From the NCBI GenBank assembly GCA_020630575.1, contig JAHDBD010000004.1:62001-126000 (forward strand): a DNA stretch of 64,000 nt, written 5' to 3'. Shown in pieces: positions 46,963 to 56,306 of this stretch. Position numbers and translations under genes: made by a program. The DNA comes from Bernardetia sp. (lineage in GTDB: Bacteria; Bacteroidota; Bacteroidia; Cytophagales; Bernardetiaceae). How positions within the stretch are numbered: the stretch's first letter is position 1; each line of letters begins with the position of its first letter. The notes under the pieces are model-generated. The model worked only from the letters and a program-made list of their open reading frames with translations. It ran no database searches and was not told the DNA's origin.

Positions 46963-47276
46963 ACTATATATCTTATGTTGATTTATAACTTTAATTTCTA
47001 ATTACGAAATTCCAAAATACTTTCTCAAAATACAAATAGAACTTATTTTAGTCAAATTCGTTTACTCAATTATAATGATAAATATTTTATTTATTGACTA
47101 ATAATTCTTCTAAAAACAGGTAACACTTTGTAAGTAAACGTGTTACTGTAACAAAAATCTATCTTTATACACTATTATTCTATCCAAACAATTTGACTTT
47201 TTTTACTCTATATTTTTTAAATTATTACAACTTTACTATAAAAATTCATAAAAACTATTCTTTTTCATTATTTAAA
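46963..47276. other. 314-base divergent intergenic region
   Basis: It holds the promoters of ribE and the MORN gene. An inverted repeat GTAACAC (47120-47126) / GTGTTAC (47140-47146) may be an operator or small hairpin. No gene is seen. Confidence 0.4.
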
Positions 47277-48839
47277 ATGAAGAATAGTTTAGTAGGTATT
47301 TTGTGCCTTATTTTTTTGTTTTCTACTTTTGCTTCTGCAACAAATGTACTGACTAATACAGTAGATGGAGATAATTTGTTTAAACTAATTGGTAAATCTA
47401 AAACAGACCCTTTAGTAAGAGATTTTTTGAATAAATTAGGACTCAAAGATGAGTCTCTTAGCTCTACTTCTACCTGGACATATCCAAGCAATGGAATTAG
47501 AATAGGTTTTTATAAAGGAAATATTATTGATAAAATAATGCTTTATGATGATAGCTATTCCGTAAACGAAAAGCAATTTGCAGCTTATTCTAACAAATTA
47601 CCCAAAAACTTGACTTGGAATGACACAAAATCTTCTACAATAGTCAAACTAGGTAAACCTTCAAAAGACAATGCAAATTATATGGAATATAGCAATCTTC
47701 CCGTCGAAGTAGTGTTTTATTATACTGGTTCACGAATAAAATCAAGATTGAGAGGAGTATTATTACATTTCAAAAATTGTATTTCTGGAGATTGTCAAGA
47801 AGGAGAAGGAGTTTATGTAGAAAGAGATGGCTCTCGTTATGAAGGTGAATGGAAAGATGGAAAAAGACACGGAAAAGGACAACTTGTATATCAAAATGGA
47901 GTAACAAAAAAAGGGTTTTGGGAAGGTGGCATTTATAAAGGACAAGATTTTTTTGAATCAAATGGATTGTACGACTTATTAGGAAAGCATAAAGATAGTG
48001 AAGAAGTAAAATTAGCAAGTAAGAGACAAAAAGAAGGGTATCAACAAATTCACCTTGCTTATGACCATTTTCAATATGTTTTTAATAATAATAAACTCCG
48101 TTTTTATTTTAATGATTATGGTTTTTTGTATAAAGTGGCTGTCAATAAATCTGGTTTTGGTGAAGTTTCGCATCCTCTAACTGAAAAAGTAACTCCTTAT
48201 TCAGATCAAAATTATGTAGCTTATATTATGGGAACTCCCTATAAAAAATATAATTATCGAACAGGTTCGACGTGGCTCTATAAAGATAAAAAATTTGATC
48301 TGCGTATTCGTTTTACTAAAAACGGAATTATGGATGGAATTGATGTAACAGTAAATGACGAAGATATTTTAGTAAATGCTGAAGAGGGAAATTGTAAAAC
48401 TGGAAATTGTGAAGATGGTTTTGGGGAACTTCTATCTGAATCTGGAAGGTATATAGGCAAGTTTAAAAATGGAAAGTTTGATGGACAAGGCACTATGTAT
48501 TATGCCTCTGGTGGATATTATAAAGGGAATTTTTCGGCAGGAATGCGTGACGGACGAGGAACTTATATTTGGTCAGATAACAGTAAATATATAGGAAATT
48601 GGAAAAATAATCAAAAACATGGGGTAGGTTCAATGCACTATCAAAATAAAAGTCGTTATGAAGGACAATGGTATCAAGACCAAAGACATGGAGAAGGATC
48701 AATGTATTATCCTAATGGTGAACATTATATTGGAGATTGGTCATACAACTCCCAAACTGGAAAAGGAACTCTCTACAAAACAAATGGAAAGCAACAAACT
48801 GGAATTTGGCAAAATGGAAGACTCAAAACAACTTTATAA
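47277..48839 (+). CDS. Secreted MORN-repeat protein with a duplicated module
   Basis: A 520-residue secreted protein with a signal peptide (about 1-22). It has two copies of one module. Each starts with an approximately 130-residue beta-rich domain (about 30-165 and 230-365), then a CxxGxC knot (CISGDC, CKTGNC), then MORN repeats (YEGEWKDGKRHGKG in the first; five or more in the second, such as YIGNWKNNQKHGVG). MORN repeats bind lipids or proteins in other systems. I start at the ATG at 47277 because the longer frame from 47193 lacks a sensible signal. No operon partner; its role is unknown. Confidence 0.88.
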   Translation: MKNSLVGILCLIFLFSTFASATNVLTNTVDGDNLFKLIGKSKTDPLVRDFLNKLGLKDESLSSTSTWTYPSNGIRIGFYKGNIIDKIMLYDDSYSVNEKQFAAYSNKLPKNLTWNDTKSSTIVKLGKPSKDNANYMEYSNLPVEVVFYYTGSRIKSRLRGVLLHFKNCISGDCQEGEGVYVERDGSRYEGEWKDGKRHGKGQLVYQNGVTKKGFWEGGIYKGQDFFESNGLYDLLGKHKDSEEVKLASKRQKEGYQQIHLAYDHFQYVFNNNKLRFYFNDYGFLYKVAVNKSGFGEVSHPLTEKVTPYSDQNYVAYIMGTPYKKYNYRTGSTWLYKDKKFDLRIRFTKNGIMDGIDVTVNDEDILVNAEEGNCKTGNCEDGFGELLSESGRYIGKFKNGKFDGQGTMYYASGGYYKGNFSAGMRDGRGTYIWSDNSKYIGNWKNNQKHGVGSMHYQNKSRYEGQWYQDQRHGEGSMYYPNGEHYIGDWSYNSQTGKGTLYKTNGKQQTGIWQNGRLKTTL

Positions 48840-48869
48840 AAAAAATAGAATAATAGTTAAAAATAAAAA

Positions 48870-48900
48870 AGCTATTCCATTATGTATAAAAGGAATAGCT
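48870..48900 (-). terminator. Terminator of the SiaB/SiaC-like operon
   Basis: AGCTATTCC (48870-48878) pairs with GGAATAGCT (48892-48900). On the minus strand a T run follows the stem. Confidence 0.7.
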
Positions 48901-48937
48901 ATCTAGTTTATATCTCAAATTGGCAGTAAGATTTTTT

Positions 48938-49324
48938 TTAATCTTCTTCTTCCATTTGGTTTAAGACAATTTTTACATCTATGATTTCTTGAAAGTCTTC
49001 TCCAGATTCTTGCATGTCTTCATCATCCTCTTCATAAAACCAGTTGATAAGAACATTGTCATTTTTTTGTTGTAGAGCTTCTAACTTTCTAAATATCTCT
49101 ACTAAACATTTTGAAGAACTTGTATTAAAGTATTCCAACTTCACATCTAAAATCGTATTTGATTTTGCTTGACTGACATAATTATCTAACCACTCAAAGA
49201 GAGGTTTGTAAAACTTAATAGAGTTTTCTGGAATAGAGCGCCCTGCTATCAGGAAGCGTCCTTCGTTAGAGTTAAAATCTAGTTGAGGTGTTTTATTAGT
49301 ACCTTCTAAGAAAAAATTTTCCAT
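48938..49324 (-). CDS. SiaC-like regulatory phosphoprotein (DUF1987)
   Basis: A 128-residue cytoplasmic protein of the DUF1987/SiaC family. The family is a phosphorylation-controlled partner: in Pseudomonas SiaC is phosphorylated by SiaB on Thr68 and dephosphorylated by SiaA. Here the YFNTSSSK motif puts a Thr at position 68. The acidic C-terminus (EEDDEDMQESGEDFQE) is typical. It lies 13 bases downstream of the SiaB-like kinase gene. No GGDEF effector (SiaD) is present nearby, so its target here is unknown. Confidence 0.88.
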   Translation of the reverse strand: MENFFLEGTNKTPQLDFNSNEGRFLIAGRSIPENSIKFYKPLFEWLDNYVSQAKSNTILDVKLEYFNTSSSKCLVEIFRKLEALQQKNDNVLINWFYEEDDEDMQESGEDFQEIIDVKIVLNQMEEED

Positions 49325-49337
49325 TCAAATATATTGT

Positions 49338-49877
49338 TTAAGCCGAAACTTTTACTTTCAAACTAAAAAAAGAATTATCCTCGCCAGTGTCTTCAAAAGC
49401 ATAAACGAGTTTTTCGCCCGAACGACGTGCGATGTCAATTATTCCTAATCCTGCTCCACCTTTCACAGAAACCTCTCCACCATGTAATTGTTCACGGTAA
49501 AGCTGTTTGATTTGTTCAGCAGAAGACTGATTAATGCGTTCAATATGTGCTTTCAAGGTATCGACAAGAGAGGTTGGAATGTAATTTCCAGTAGAAATTT
49601 CATATCCTGTTGTATTTTTGGAAAGAACAAATAATACTGTTTCTGGGCTTTCAGACTTTTGCACACCTTCTCCCTGCGTGTGATGGTAAACGTTTTGAAG
49701 AGCTTCTATCATAATGTGATAGACCTTTTTTCGAATTTTAGATTTTTGTTCGAGGGCAGCTAATCGCTCGTCTGCTACACTCAAAATCCCATCGAAAAGA
49801 GGCTGTGATGGAGCTCCTTTGTACGATACAATTACTTCGCCTTCCAGCATTTCTCTATAGTAATCATTCAGGTTCAA
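49338..49877 (-). CDS. SiaB-like protein kinase
   Basis: A 179-residue kinase of the SiaB type (DUF6272 group), built on the GHKL ATPase fold. The N-box is IMIEALQNVYHHT (Glu58, Asn62) and the G-box is GGAGLGIIDIARRSGE at about 140-156. It is expected to phosphorylate the SiaC-like protein encoded 13 bases downstream. SpoIIE-domain phosphatases that could reverse this are encoded at 132 and 40323 in this window but not in the operon. Confidence 0.88.
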   Translation of the reverse strand: MNLNDYYREMLEGEVIVSYKGAPSQPLFDGILSVADERLAALEQKSKIRKKVYHIMIEALQNVYHHTQGEGVQKSESPETVLFVLSKNTTGYEISTGNYIPTSLVDTLKAHIERINQSSAEQIKQLYREQLHGGEVSVKGGAGLGIIDIARRSGEKLVYAFEDTGEDNSFFSLKVKVSA

Positions 49878-50168
49878 GATTTTTATACTGCTTTAGAGTG
49901 GAACTAAAATTTTTTAGAGTTTTCTAGTCTATTTTATAATTTAGTAATTAGACAATTTTGATTCTGTTTTGTTTTTCAGAATTTTATCAAGACAGACTAA
50001 TTTTTAGAAATATACACAAAATAGCTGGTTTACAAAAAAATATATCAAAAAAAGCAATTCTATAATTTTGTCTTAGCTCTATAGCTTTGTGTGTTCTTTA
50101 AAAAATAAAGAGAATTTTAAAATACCCTACATATCGTAAATATATAAAATAATTTTAAAACACAAACA

Positions 50169-51062
50169 TTATTTTTCTGTTTTTTGAATTCCTTTTTTAT
50201 CGATACTAATTTTTCGTTCCCTATAAAGATTTCCAATTAACTTCTTAAATGTTTTCTTACTCATATTAAAATAATCCATAATTTCTTCAGGACTGCTTTT
50301 ATCAGAAATAGGCAAAAACCCATTGTTTTCTTCTAGTTTTTGCATAATCAGAGTGCTTTGGTCAGCAATTCCATCAAAACCATCTTTGCGAAGTCTTAAA
50401 TCAATACGACCATCTTCACGTACTTTTTTTATATAAGCTGTTCTTTTTTGTCCATGCAATTGCTCTTCTCCAAAAATTTCATTGTGATAAAGCATTCCAT
50501 AATAATAAATACCATCTTTTTCTATAATACAACGATAACCAATTTCTGTATCTGCACCAATAATTGCTGTTACTTCTTCATCTTCTTGCAAATCAATATC
50601 TTCTCGTTCTACAAAGCTTCCTAGTTTTCCTAAGCCGATTACACGGTTTGTTTTGTGGTCTAGTACAAGTTTGACGAACATATAATCTCCTATTCGTATC
50701 GGATCTTGGGTTTCTCGTGCTTCTTTATTACCTTTTGGTACTTCATCATGAGGAAGAAATAAATCTTTTTCAATGAGTCCCCAATCCAAAAAGAATCCAA
50801 TTCTTGTAATATCCACTACTCTTAAGGCTGCAATTTCTCCCACAACTGCAAATGGTTTTTCGATAACTGCAACAGGACGGTCTTGTGTATCTGTATAAAC
50901 AAAGACCTCTATTTCATCTCCTTCTTTTGCCGTCTCTGGAACATACTTTTGAGGTAAAAGTACCTCATCTAAGAGTGAACTCCCAACATACACACCATTA
51001 GGAGAAGTACGTAAAATGGTAAGTGTATTATATTGACCGATTTGTATATTTTTGATTGGCAT
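50169..51062 (-). CDS. CvfB-like S1 RNA-binding protein
   Basis: A 297-residue cytoplasmic protein of the CvfB/YitL family: three S1-like OB folds followed by a winged helix. It opens with IKNIQIGQYNTLTILRTSPNGVYVG. The second and third folds show RIGFFLDWGLIEKDLFLPHDE and RLRKDGFDGIADQ. The C-terminal winged helix ends KKTFKKLIGNLYRERKIS. In relatives it binds RNA and tunes virulence or translation; its role in Bacteroidota is not known. It is monocistronic. Confidence 0.88.
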   Translation of the reverse strand: MPIKNIQIGQYNTLTILRTSPNGVYVGSSLLDEVLLPQKYVPETAKEGDEIEVFVYTDTQDRPVAVIEKPFAVVGEIAALRVVDITRIGFFLDWGLIEKDLFLPHDEVPKGNKEARETQDPIRIGDYMFVKLVLDHKTNRVIGLGKLGSFVEREDIDLQEDEEVTAIIGADTEIGYRCIIEKDGIYYYGMLYHNEIFGEEQLHGQKRTAYIKKVREDGRIDLRLRKDGFDGIADQSTLIMQKLEENNGFLPISDKSSPEEIMDYFNMSKKTFKKLIGNLYRERKISIDKKGIQKTEK

Positions 51063-51530
51063 GATTTCTTTTTTTACTGTGTAATTTGAATTACAAATTT
51101 AGCTTTATTTTAAGGCATAATAAAATTATTTTATTCCTGCTTTTTATTTCGCTCTATTTTTTATCATTTCTATTTTTAGAAACAGCTATCTCTATTTCTG
51201 TCATTATAGCTTGAGACTCATTAAAATAAGAAAAACTTACTCAGCAAGTTATTTTGTATCTATCTCAAAACCTATTTACTTTACAGGCGTTTATCCTTTA
51301 TCAACTATTGTCAGAGTTGTTTTGGATTACCAAAAAACTACTTACAAAGTTTCAATTCAAGTAAAAAAACTTTGACAGTCCTTGTAAGGCTATCAATAGT
51401 TTGAAAACAAAGAGACAAAACTGTTTCTTTGTTATTTCTATTCGAAAAAATATATCACAGACTTCCTAATCTGTGCAAAAAATATAATCCTAATTCACAG
51501 ACTGGTAAGTCTGTGGTACTCTATTCTAAG
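51063..51530. other. 468-base gap before mfd with several hairpins
   Basis: Divergent promoters of the S1 protein gene and mfd. It has two hairpins before mfd (51457-51521, listed separately) and, further left, weaker inverted sequences (CAACTATTGTCAG and CTATCAATAGTTTG). No gene is seen. Confidence 0.4.
51457..51521. repeat. Paired hairpins just before mfd
   Basis: CACAGACTTCCTAATCTGTG and CACAGACTGGTAAGTCTGTG are two stem-loops about 22 bases apart. Their layout matches the paired-hairpin elements at 13010 and 32447, though the stem sequence differs. Confidence 0.6.
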
Positions 51531-54500
51531 ATGAACCAGCTAGAAACGAACGAGCAAACAGAAGAAAAAGTATTAAAACTCTCTCCTAGAGATTTTGTCA
51601 AAAAGTACCAAAAAGACGGTATCATTCAGACCATTTCCTCAAAATTAGAAAACGAAAAAAATAAAACTGATTCGGATTCTGTTAGAGTTCATTTGAAAGG
51701 ACTCATGGGAAGTCAAGATGCCCTTGTTTTGGCTGCTTTGTATCGAAATAATCCTGCACTTTCTCATTTTGTAATAATGGATGATGCCGAAGAAGCTGCT
51801 TATTTTTATAATGATATTCAGCATTTTTTGGGAGAAACTTTGTCTAGTTCGAATCCGAATATTTTATTTTTTCCTACTTCCTATAAAAAGCCCTACAAAT
51901 TTGAAAAAATAGATAATGCTAATGTTTTGCAGCGTTCGGAGGTTTTGACAAGGTTGAATAATCATCATTCAGAAGAAAATGGACTTATCATTGTTACTTA
52001 TCCATCTGCACTGACAGAAAAAGTGATTAATAAACAGGTTTTGGCAGCCAATACGTTTGTTGTCAAAATTAATGAAATCGTTGAGCCAAATTTTGTAATT
52101 GAAATATTGAATGAATATGGTTTTAAGCGTGAAGAGTATGTTTTTGAGGCAGGACAATATTCGGTTAGAGGTGGAATAATTGATATTTTTTCGTATTCAA
52201 ATGAATATCCATATCGAATAGAATTTTTTGGAAATGAAGTAGAAAGTATCCGAACCTTTAAACCAACCGACCAGCTTTCTATCGAAAAGGTAAATCGTGC
52301 TGTCATTGTTCCCAATGTAACCGAAAAAGTACAGAAACAAACTAGAGAGAATTTTTTAGAATTTGTACCAAAAAGAACTCGTCTTTGGCTAAAAGATTAT
52401 GCCTTGACAGTTGATGTAGTAGAAAAATATTTCGAAAGAGCAACAGAAGATTTTGATACCATTTTGCAGGTTTCGAATTATACTCAAATTATTTCTGACC
52501 CAGAAGAATTATTTATTACAAAAAAAGAATTTAAAAATCAGATAGAAAAATTTATTCAGATAGAATTTGGTAGAAAATTCAGACGTATTACAGAAAAGAC
52601 AAAAGACAACTATACCATTTTTGAATTTGATGCCAAGCCACAACCAACATTCCATAAAAATCTTCAAAATTTAGTTTTTGATGTAGAAAATTATAATCAA
52701 AAAGGCTATCAATGTATTATCGCTGCCGATTTACCCAAACAAATCGACAGAATGCACACTATTTTTGAAGAAAAAGGAGTTGGCGTTCAATTTTATGGTC
52801 TCAATATTGGTTTGCGAGGTGGATTTATCGACCATAATCAACAAATTGTTTGTTATACCGACCATCAAATTTTTGAGCGTTATCACAGATATAGCACGCA
52901 AGAACGTTTTACAAAATCAAAAGCTCTTACACTCAAAGAACTCAATACACTACAAGCAGGCGATTATGTTACACATATTGATTACGGAATTGGGCGTTTT
53001 GCAGGACTTGAAAAGCTAGATGTAGGTGGAAATGAACAAGAAGCTGTTCGTTTGATTTATAGAGATAATGATGTTTTGTATGTTAGTGTGCATTCGTTAC
53101 ACAAAATTTCGAAGCATTCTAGTCAAGATGGAAGTTCAATGTCGCTCAGTAAACTCGGTTCGCAAGATTGGAATAACAAAAAAAGTAGAGTAAAAAAGCA
53201 TTTAAAAGATATTGGTACAGAATTAATTGCTCTTTACGCAAAACGTCAAACTGCCACAGGTTTTGCCTACCCAAAAGATAATTATATGCAAGCCGAAGTC
53301 GAATCTTCATTTTTTTATCAAGATACGCCAGACCAAGCCACAGCAACCAACGACGTAAAAGAAGACATGGAAAAACCTGTTCCGATGGATAGATTGGTTT
53401 GTGGAGATGTTGGTTTTGGTAAAACAGAAATTGCCGTTCGTGCTGCTTTTAAAGCCGTTTCGAATGGAAAACAAGTTGCTGTTTTAGTTCCTACGACGGT
53501 TTTGGCAGCGCAACACCACCGTACTTTTAGTGAGCGTCTTTCAAATTTTGGTGTAAATGTAGATTTTATTAACCGTTTCAGAACTGCAAAAGATGTACGA
53601 GAAATTCTAAAGAAATTAGAAGAAGGACAAATCGATATTTTGGTAGGAACGCACAAAATCGTAAGCAATAAAGTAAAATTTAAAGATTTGGGTCTTTTTA
53701 TTATCGATGAAGAACAAAAGTTTGGTGTCAAGACAAAAGATAAAATCAAAGAAATGCGTGTCAATGTAGACTGTCTTACCCTCACAGCAACGCCAATTCC
53801 TAGAACGCTGCAATTTTCACTTTTGGGAGCGAGAGATTTGTCTGTTATGCACACGCCACCACCGAATCGCCAACCTGTAACTACAGAGGTTCATAATTTT
53901 AATGAGGCTTTGGTTAGAGATGCCATTAGTTTTGAGCTGCGACGAGGTGGACAAGTGTTTTTTGTTCATAATCGTGTCATTGATATTTATGAAGTTGCAG
54001 GGATTTTGACTCGTTTAGTTCCTGATGCAAAAGTGGTTGTCGGACACGGACAGATGAAAAACGACCAGTTGGAAAAAACGATGATGACTTTTATAAATGG
54101 CGATGCTGATATTTTGGTTTCGACAAATATCATCGAATCGGGTTTGGATATTCCCAACGCAAATACGATTATTATCAATAATTCTCATTTGATTGGTCTT
54201 TCGGATTTGCACCAAATGCGTGGACGTGTCGGACGTTCGAATAAAAAGGCGTTTTGTTATTTGCTCATTCCTTCACAGGCTACTTTGCCAGCCGATTCTA
54301 GAAAAAGGTTGAAGGCTTTGGAGGAATTTAATGAATTGGGCGACGGTTTTAAAATTGCGATGCGTGATTTGGATATTCGTGGTGCAGGAAATCTTTTGGG
54401 GGCAGAACAGAGTGGTTTTATCAATGATTTGGGATTAGATACCTATCATAAAATGCTAGAAGAAGCCATTTCAGAACTCAAAGAAGAAGAGTTCAAAGAG

Positions 54501-54989
54501 CTTTTCCAAAATCCAAATGCAAAACCTCAACCTCTAAAAATTACGTGTTCGATAGAAACCGATTTAGAAATTTTGATTCCAGAGAGTTATATTTCCAATA
54601 TTTCGGAACGCCTTCAACTCTACATTGAAGCTGATAGATTGAAAAATGAAGAGCAGTTAGAAAAATTCAAAGAAACTGTAAAAGACCGTTTCGGAACTCC
54701 TCCACCCGATTTTGATAATTTATTACAAGCTGTTCGTCTGCGTTGGATGGCAGAACAAATTGGTTTTGAAAAGCTGATTATCAAAAATGAAAAGATACGA
54801 GGTTATTTTATTGCAGGAAGAGAAGATTATTACAAATCGGATGCCTTCGGAAAAGTTTTGACGTATCTTCAAAAACGTCCAGACCGTTGCAAACTCAAAG
54901 AAAAAGGCGACCGTGTTATTTTTATTATGGAACAAGTCAAAACCCTTGATGGTGTGATGAATGTTTTTAGGGGGATTTTGGAGGGATAG
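51531..54989 (+). CDS. mfd: Transcription-repair coupling factor
   Basis: Displaces RNA polymerase stalled at DNA lesions and recruits UvrA. The 1152 residues have the UvrB-like N-terminal part (EYGFKREEYVFEAGQYSVRG and DIFSYSNEYPYRIEFFG), the RNA-polymerase-interacting domain (LQAGDYVTHIDYGIGRFAGL), the RecG-like helicase core with Walker A GDVGFGKTE and DEEQ box, LTATPIPRTL, MRGRVGRSN, and the C-terminal TRCF domain. I start at the ATG at 51531; longer frames begin inside hairpin repeats. The last 69 bases of the gene are repeated at 57479-57547. Confidence 0.96.
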   Translation: MNQLETNEQTEEKVLKLSPRDFVKKYQKDGIIQTISSKLENEKNKTDSDSVRVHLKGLMGSQDALVLAALYRNNPALSHFVIMDDAEEAAYFYNDIQHFLGETLSSSNPNILFFPTSYKKPYKFEKIDNANVLQRSEVLTRLNNHHSEENGLIIVTYPSALTEKVINKQVLAANTFVVKINEIVEPNFVIEILNEYGFKREEYVFEAGQYSVRGGIIDIFSYSNEYPYRIEFFGNEVESIRTFKPTDQLSIEKVNRAVIVPNVTEKVQKQTRENFLEFVPKRTRLWLKDYALTVDVVEKYFERATEDFDTILQVSNYTQIISDPEELFITKKEFKNQIEKFIQIEFGRKFRRITEKTKDNYTIFEFDAKPQPTFHKNLQNLVFDVENYNQKGYQCIIAADLPKQIDRMHTIFEEKGVGVQFYGLNIGLRGGFIDHNQQIVCYTDHQIFERYHRYSTQERFTKSKALTLKELNTLQAGDYVTHIDYGIGRFAGLEKLDVGGNEQEAVRLIYRDNDVLYVSVHSLHKISKHSSQDGSSMSLSKLGSQDWNNKKSRVKKHLKDIGTELIALYAKRQTATGFAYPKDNYMQAEVESSFFYQDTPDQATATNDVKEDMEKPVPMDRLVCGDVGFGKTEIAVRAAFKAVSNGKQVAVLVPTTVLAAQHHRTFSERLSNFGVNVDFINRFRTAKDVREILKKLEEGQIDILVGTHKIVSNKVKFKDLGLFIIDEEQKFGVKTKDKIKEMRVNVDCLTLTATPIPRTLQFSLLGARDLSVMHTPPPNRQPVTTEVHNFNEALVRDAISFELRRGGQVFFVHNRVIDIYEVAGILTRLVPDAKVVVGHGQMKNDQLEKTMMTFINGDADILVSTNIIESGLDIPNANTIIINNSHLIGLSDLHQMRGRVGRSNKKAFCYLLIPSQATLPADSRKRLKALEEFNELGDGFKIAMRDLDIRGAGNLLGAEQSGFINDLGLDTYHKMLEEAISELKEEEFKELFQNPNAKPQPLKITCSIETDLEILIPESYISNISERLQLYIEADRLKNEEQLEKFKETVKDRFGTPPPDFDNLLQAVRLRWMAEQIGFEKLIIKNEKIRGYFIAGREDYYKSDAFGKVLTYLQKRPDRCKLKEKGDRVIFIMEQVKTLDGVMNVFRGILEG

Positions 54990-55000
54990 ATTTTTTTATT
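54921..55000 (+). repeat. Direct repeat A: 3' end of mfd (left copy)
   Basis: The last 69 bases of mfd plus 11 bases beyond its stop. They match 57479-57558 with four substitutions and no gaps over 80 bases. The pair flanks the segment with the HEPN-like, VOC and toxin/antitoxin-like genes. Confidence 0.85.
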
Positions 55001-55055
55001 TATTTTAGCACAAATAATTATATTTTAATAATAAATACTTTACTCTTTTTAAATT

Positions 55056-55811
55056 ATGCCAACATTACCTCCTTATAAATTTAGTCCAAAAGACATTTTG
55101 CAAAAAATGTTCGATATTAGTTCAAAATATCGCAAAAAGATGGAATTACTTTCAACAGACTTAACTAATGAAAGCGATGCGAGAATATTCTTTTTTGGAA
55201 ATATTGCTCATTTATTACAAAATAAAGCTATCTTTTTAAGTTCATATTCTTTTTTGAAAGAGAATAATTTAGTTATATCTCAAATGGAAAATATAGATTT
55301 CTATGGTGTAGATAAATTATATAAAAACTTGAATAGCAATATTGAAAAAAATATTATTAACGAATTTCAAACTTGCCTACTCTTAGAAACTTTCATAGAA
55401 TTAGAAGGCTTCATGAGACGTTTAGGAAAATCGCTTTCTCCAGCAATAAATATCACAAAAGCAGAGCCTTTATTTAATAAAGTAATTGATGAAACAACTG
55501 CAGATACAGCACACAAAGAATTTTTGAAGATAATAAGATACTTACGTAACACCATCCATAACAAAGGAATGCAAACTATAAGTACTCCTGCGATTATTTA
55601 TAAAGATAAAAAATATGATTTCATAGTGGATGAAAATTCAATGACTGTAAGTAGTGTTGATGCCAGTTCTGAACCAACTATGTTTAATATTGAGATTATG
55701 TTAGATTTAATTGACAATTTGTATGAAGTAATGGAAAAAATAGTATCAACATCTGTAGTTTCTTCTATTTCTGATATTTCGTTCTACTATAATGTAGAAG
55801 ATTTAGATTAA
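55056..55811 (+). CDS. HEPN-like all-helical protein, unknown function
   Basis: A 251-residue cytoplasmic protein, predicted almost wholly alpha-helical. Residues near 165-180 read IIRYLRNTIHNKGM, a Arg...His motif resembling the (R-x4-6-H) catalytic motif of HEPN RNases and related abortive-infection proteins, though here the RN-to-His spacing is short (RNTIH). The C-terminal third has a beta hairpin (IIYKDKKYDFIVDE). It is the first gene after mfd, inside the duplicated-end cassette. The HEPN call is tentative. Confidence 0.6.
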   Translation: MPTLPPYKFSPKDILQKMFDISSKYRKKMELLSTDLTNESDARIFFFGNIAHLLQNKAIFLSSYSFLKENNLVISQMENIDFYGVDKLYKNLNSNIEKNIINEFQTCLLLETFIELEGFMRRLGKSLSPAINITKAEPLFNKVIDETTADTAHKEFLKIIRYLRNTIHNKGMQTISTPAIIYKDKKYDFIVDENSMTVSSVDASSEPTMFNIEIMLDLIDNLYEVMEKIVSTSVVSSISDISFYYNVEDLD

Positions 55812-55819
55812 TTTCCTCT

Positions 55820-55914
55820 GTTCGGCTTAGAATAAATCGTAGTTAAGCGTTGTCTATTGACTACGATTTATCAGTTTGGCAAATCTTCAGATTTGCGAGT
55901 GATAGGTATTTATT
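55820..55914. repeat. Direct repeat B, left copy (95 bp)
   Basis: It is nearly identical to 56724-56816 (which lacks two bases). It contains two hairpins: ATAAATCGTAGT...ACTACGATTTAT and GCAAATC-TTCA-GATTTGC. The pair brackets the VOC gene. Confidence 0.9.
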
Positions 55915-56016
55915 TCTTTTTCTGGTTTATCTCTTTGGGAAGCACATATTTGTACATAAATTATTTTTTATTATCTGCTTTCTTGTTGGTCTTCCAAAAA
56001 TAAAGAATAAAAAAAA

Positions 56017-56206
56017 TGCCGTTGCCTTTGTCTTTAATTTCGGCTTGCCGTTGTGATGACCAACAACAAACACTACCACAAATCTATTCATCGTCTCTCA
56101 AAAAAGAGTTTTTAATTCAAACAATAAGAAAGCAGTCACTTTGGCTAAGTCGTGCGTATTTCTATTGTTGGTAACGGCAAGCCGAAACTAAAGACTAACA
56201 ACGGCA
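56017..56206. mobile_element. MITE-like element with long inverted ends, copy 1
   Basis: The left end (about 56017-56066) and right end (about 56164-56206) are imperfect inverse copies of each other, sharing TTTCGGCTTGCCGTT and ACCAACAA blocks. A central stretch of about 97 bases has no gene. Homology to the second copy (59147-59318) begins further left, at 55981. No transposase is present, so it would be non-autonomous. Confidence 0.7.
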
Positions 56207-56306
56207 GGAATATTTAGCCAAAAAAGAAAAGAATTCTAAAACCCCTGACATACTGTTGTCATAACAGCAAATTACTTTTGCAATTTAAACTTAAAATTAT
56301 ATAAAA

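Larger units (their letters stand above)
55812..56306. other. 495-base gap with two repeat elements
   Basis: It holds the left copy of direct repeat B (55820-55914) and the first copy of the long inverted-repeat element (56017-56206). Apparent short frames here lie within the repeats and are not credible genes. A possible promoter -7 box, TACTTTTG, lies at 56272-56279. Confidence 0.6.

Noticed and set aside
48658..48906. 82-codon frame overlapping the MORN gene end
   Set aside because: It is a frame-shifted reading of the regular MORN repeats.
51240..51420. Decayed gene or repeat in the gap before mfd
   Set aside because: The weak inverted matches are too imperfect and no coding frame is visible.
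51429..51530. Longer N-terminus of Mfd
   Set aside because: The extra codons are read through two hairpin repeats; the conserved protein starts at 51531.
55850..56056. Short open frame (68 codons) on the plus strand
   Set aside because: It lies within direct repeat B and the left end of the MITE-like element and has no coding character.
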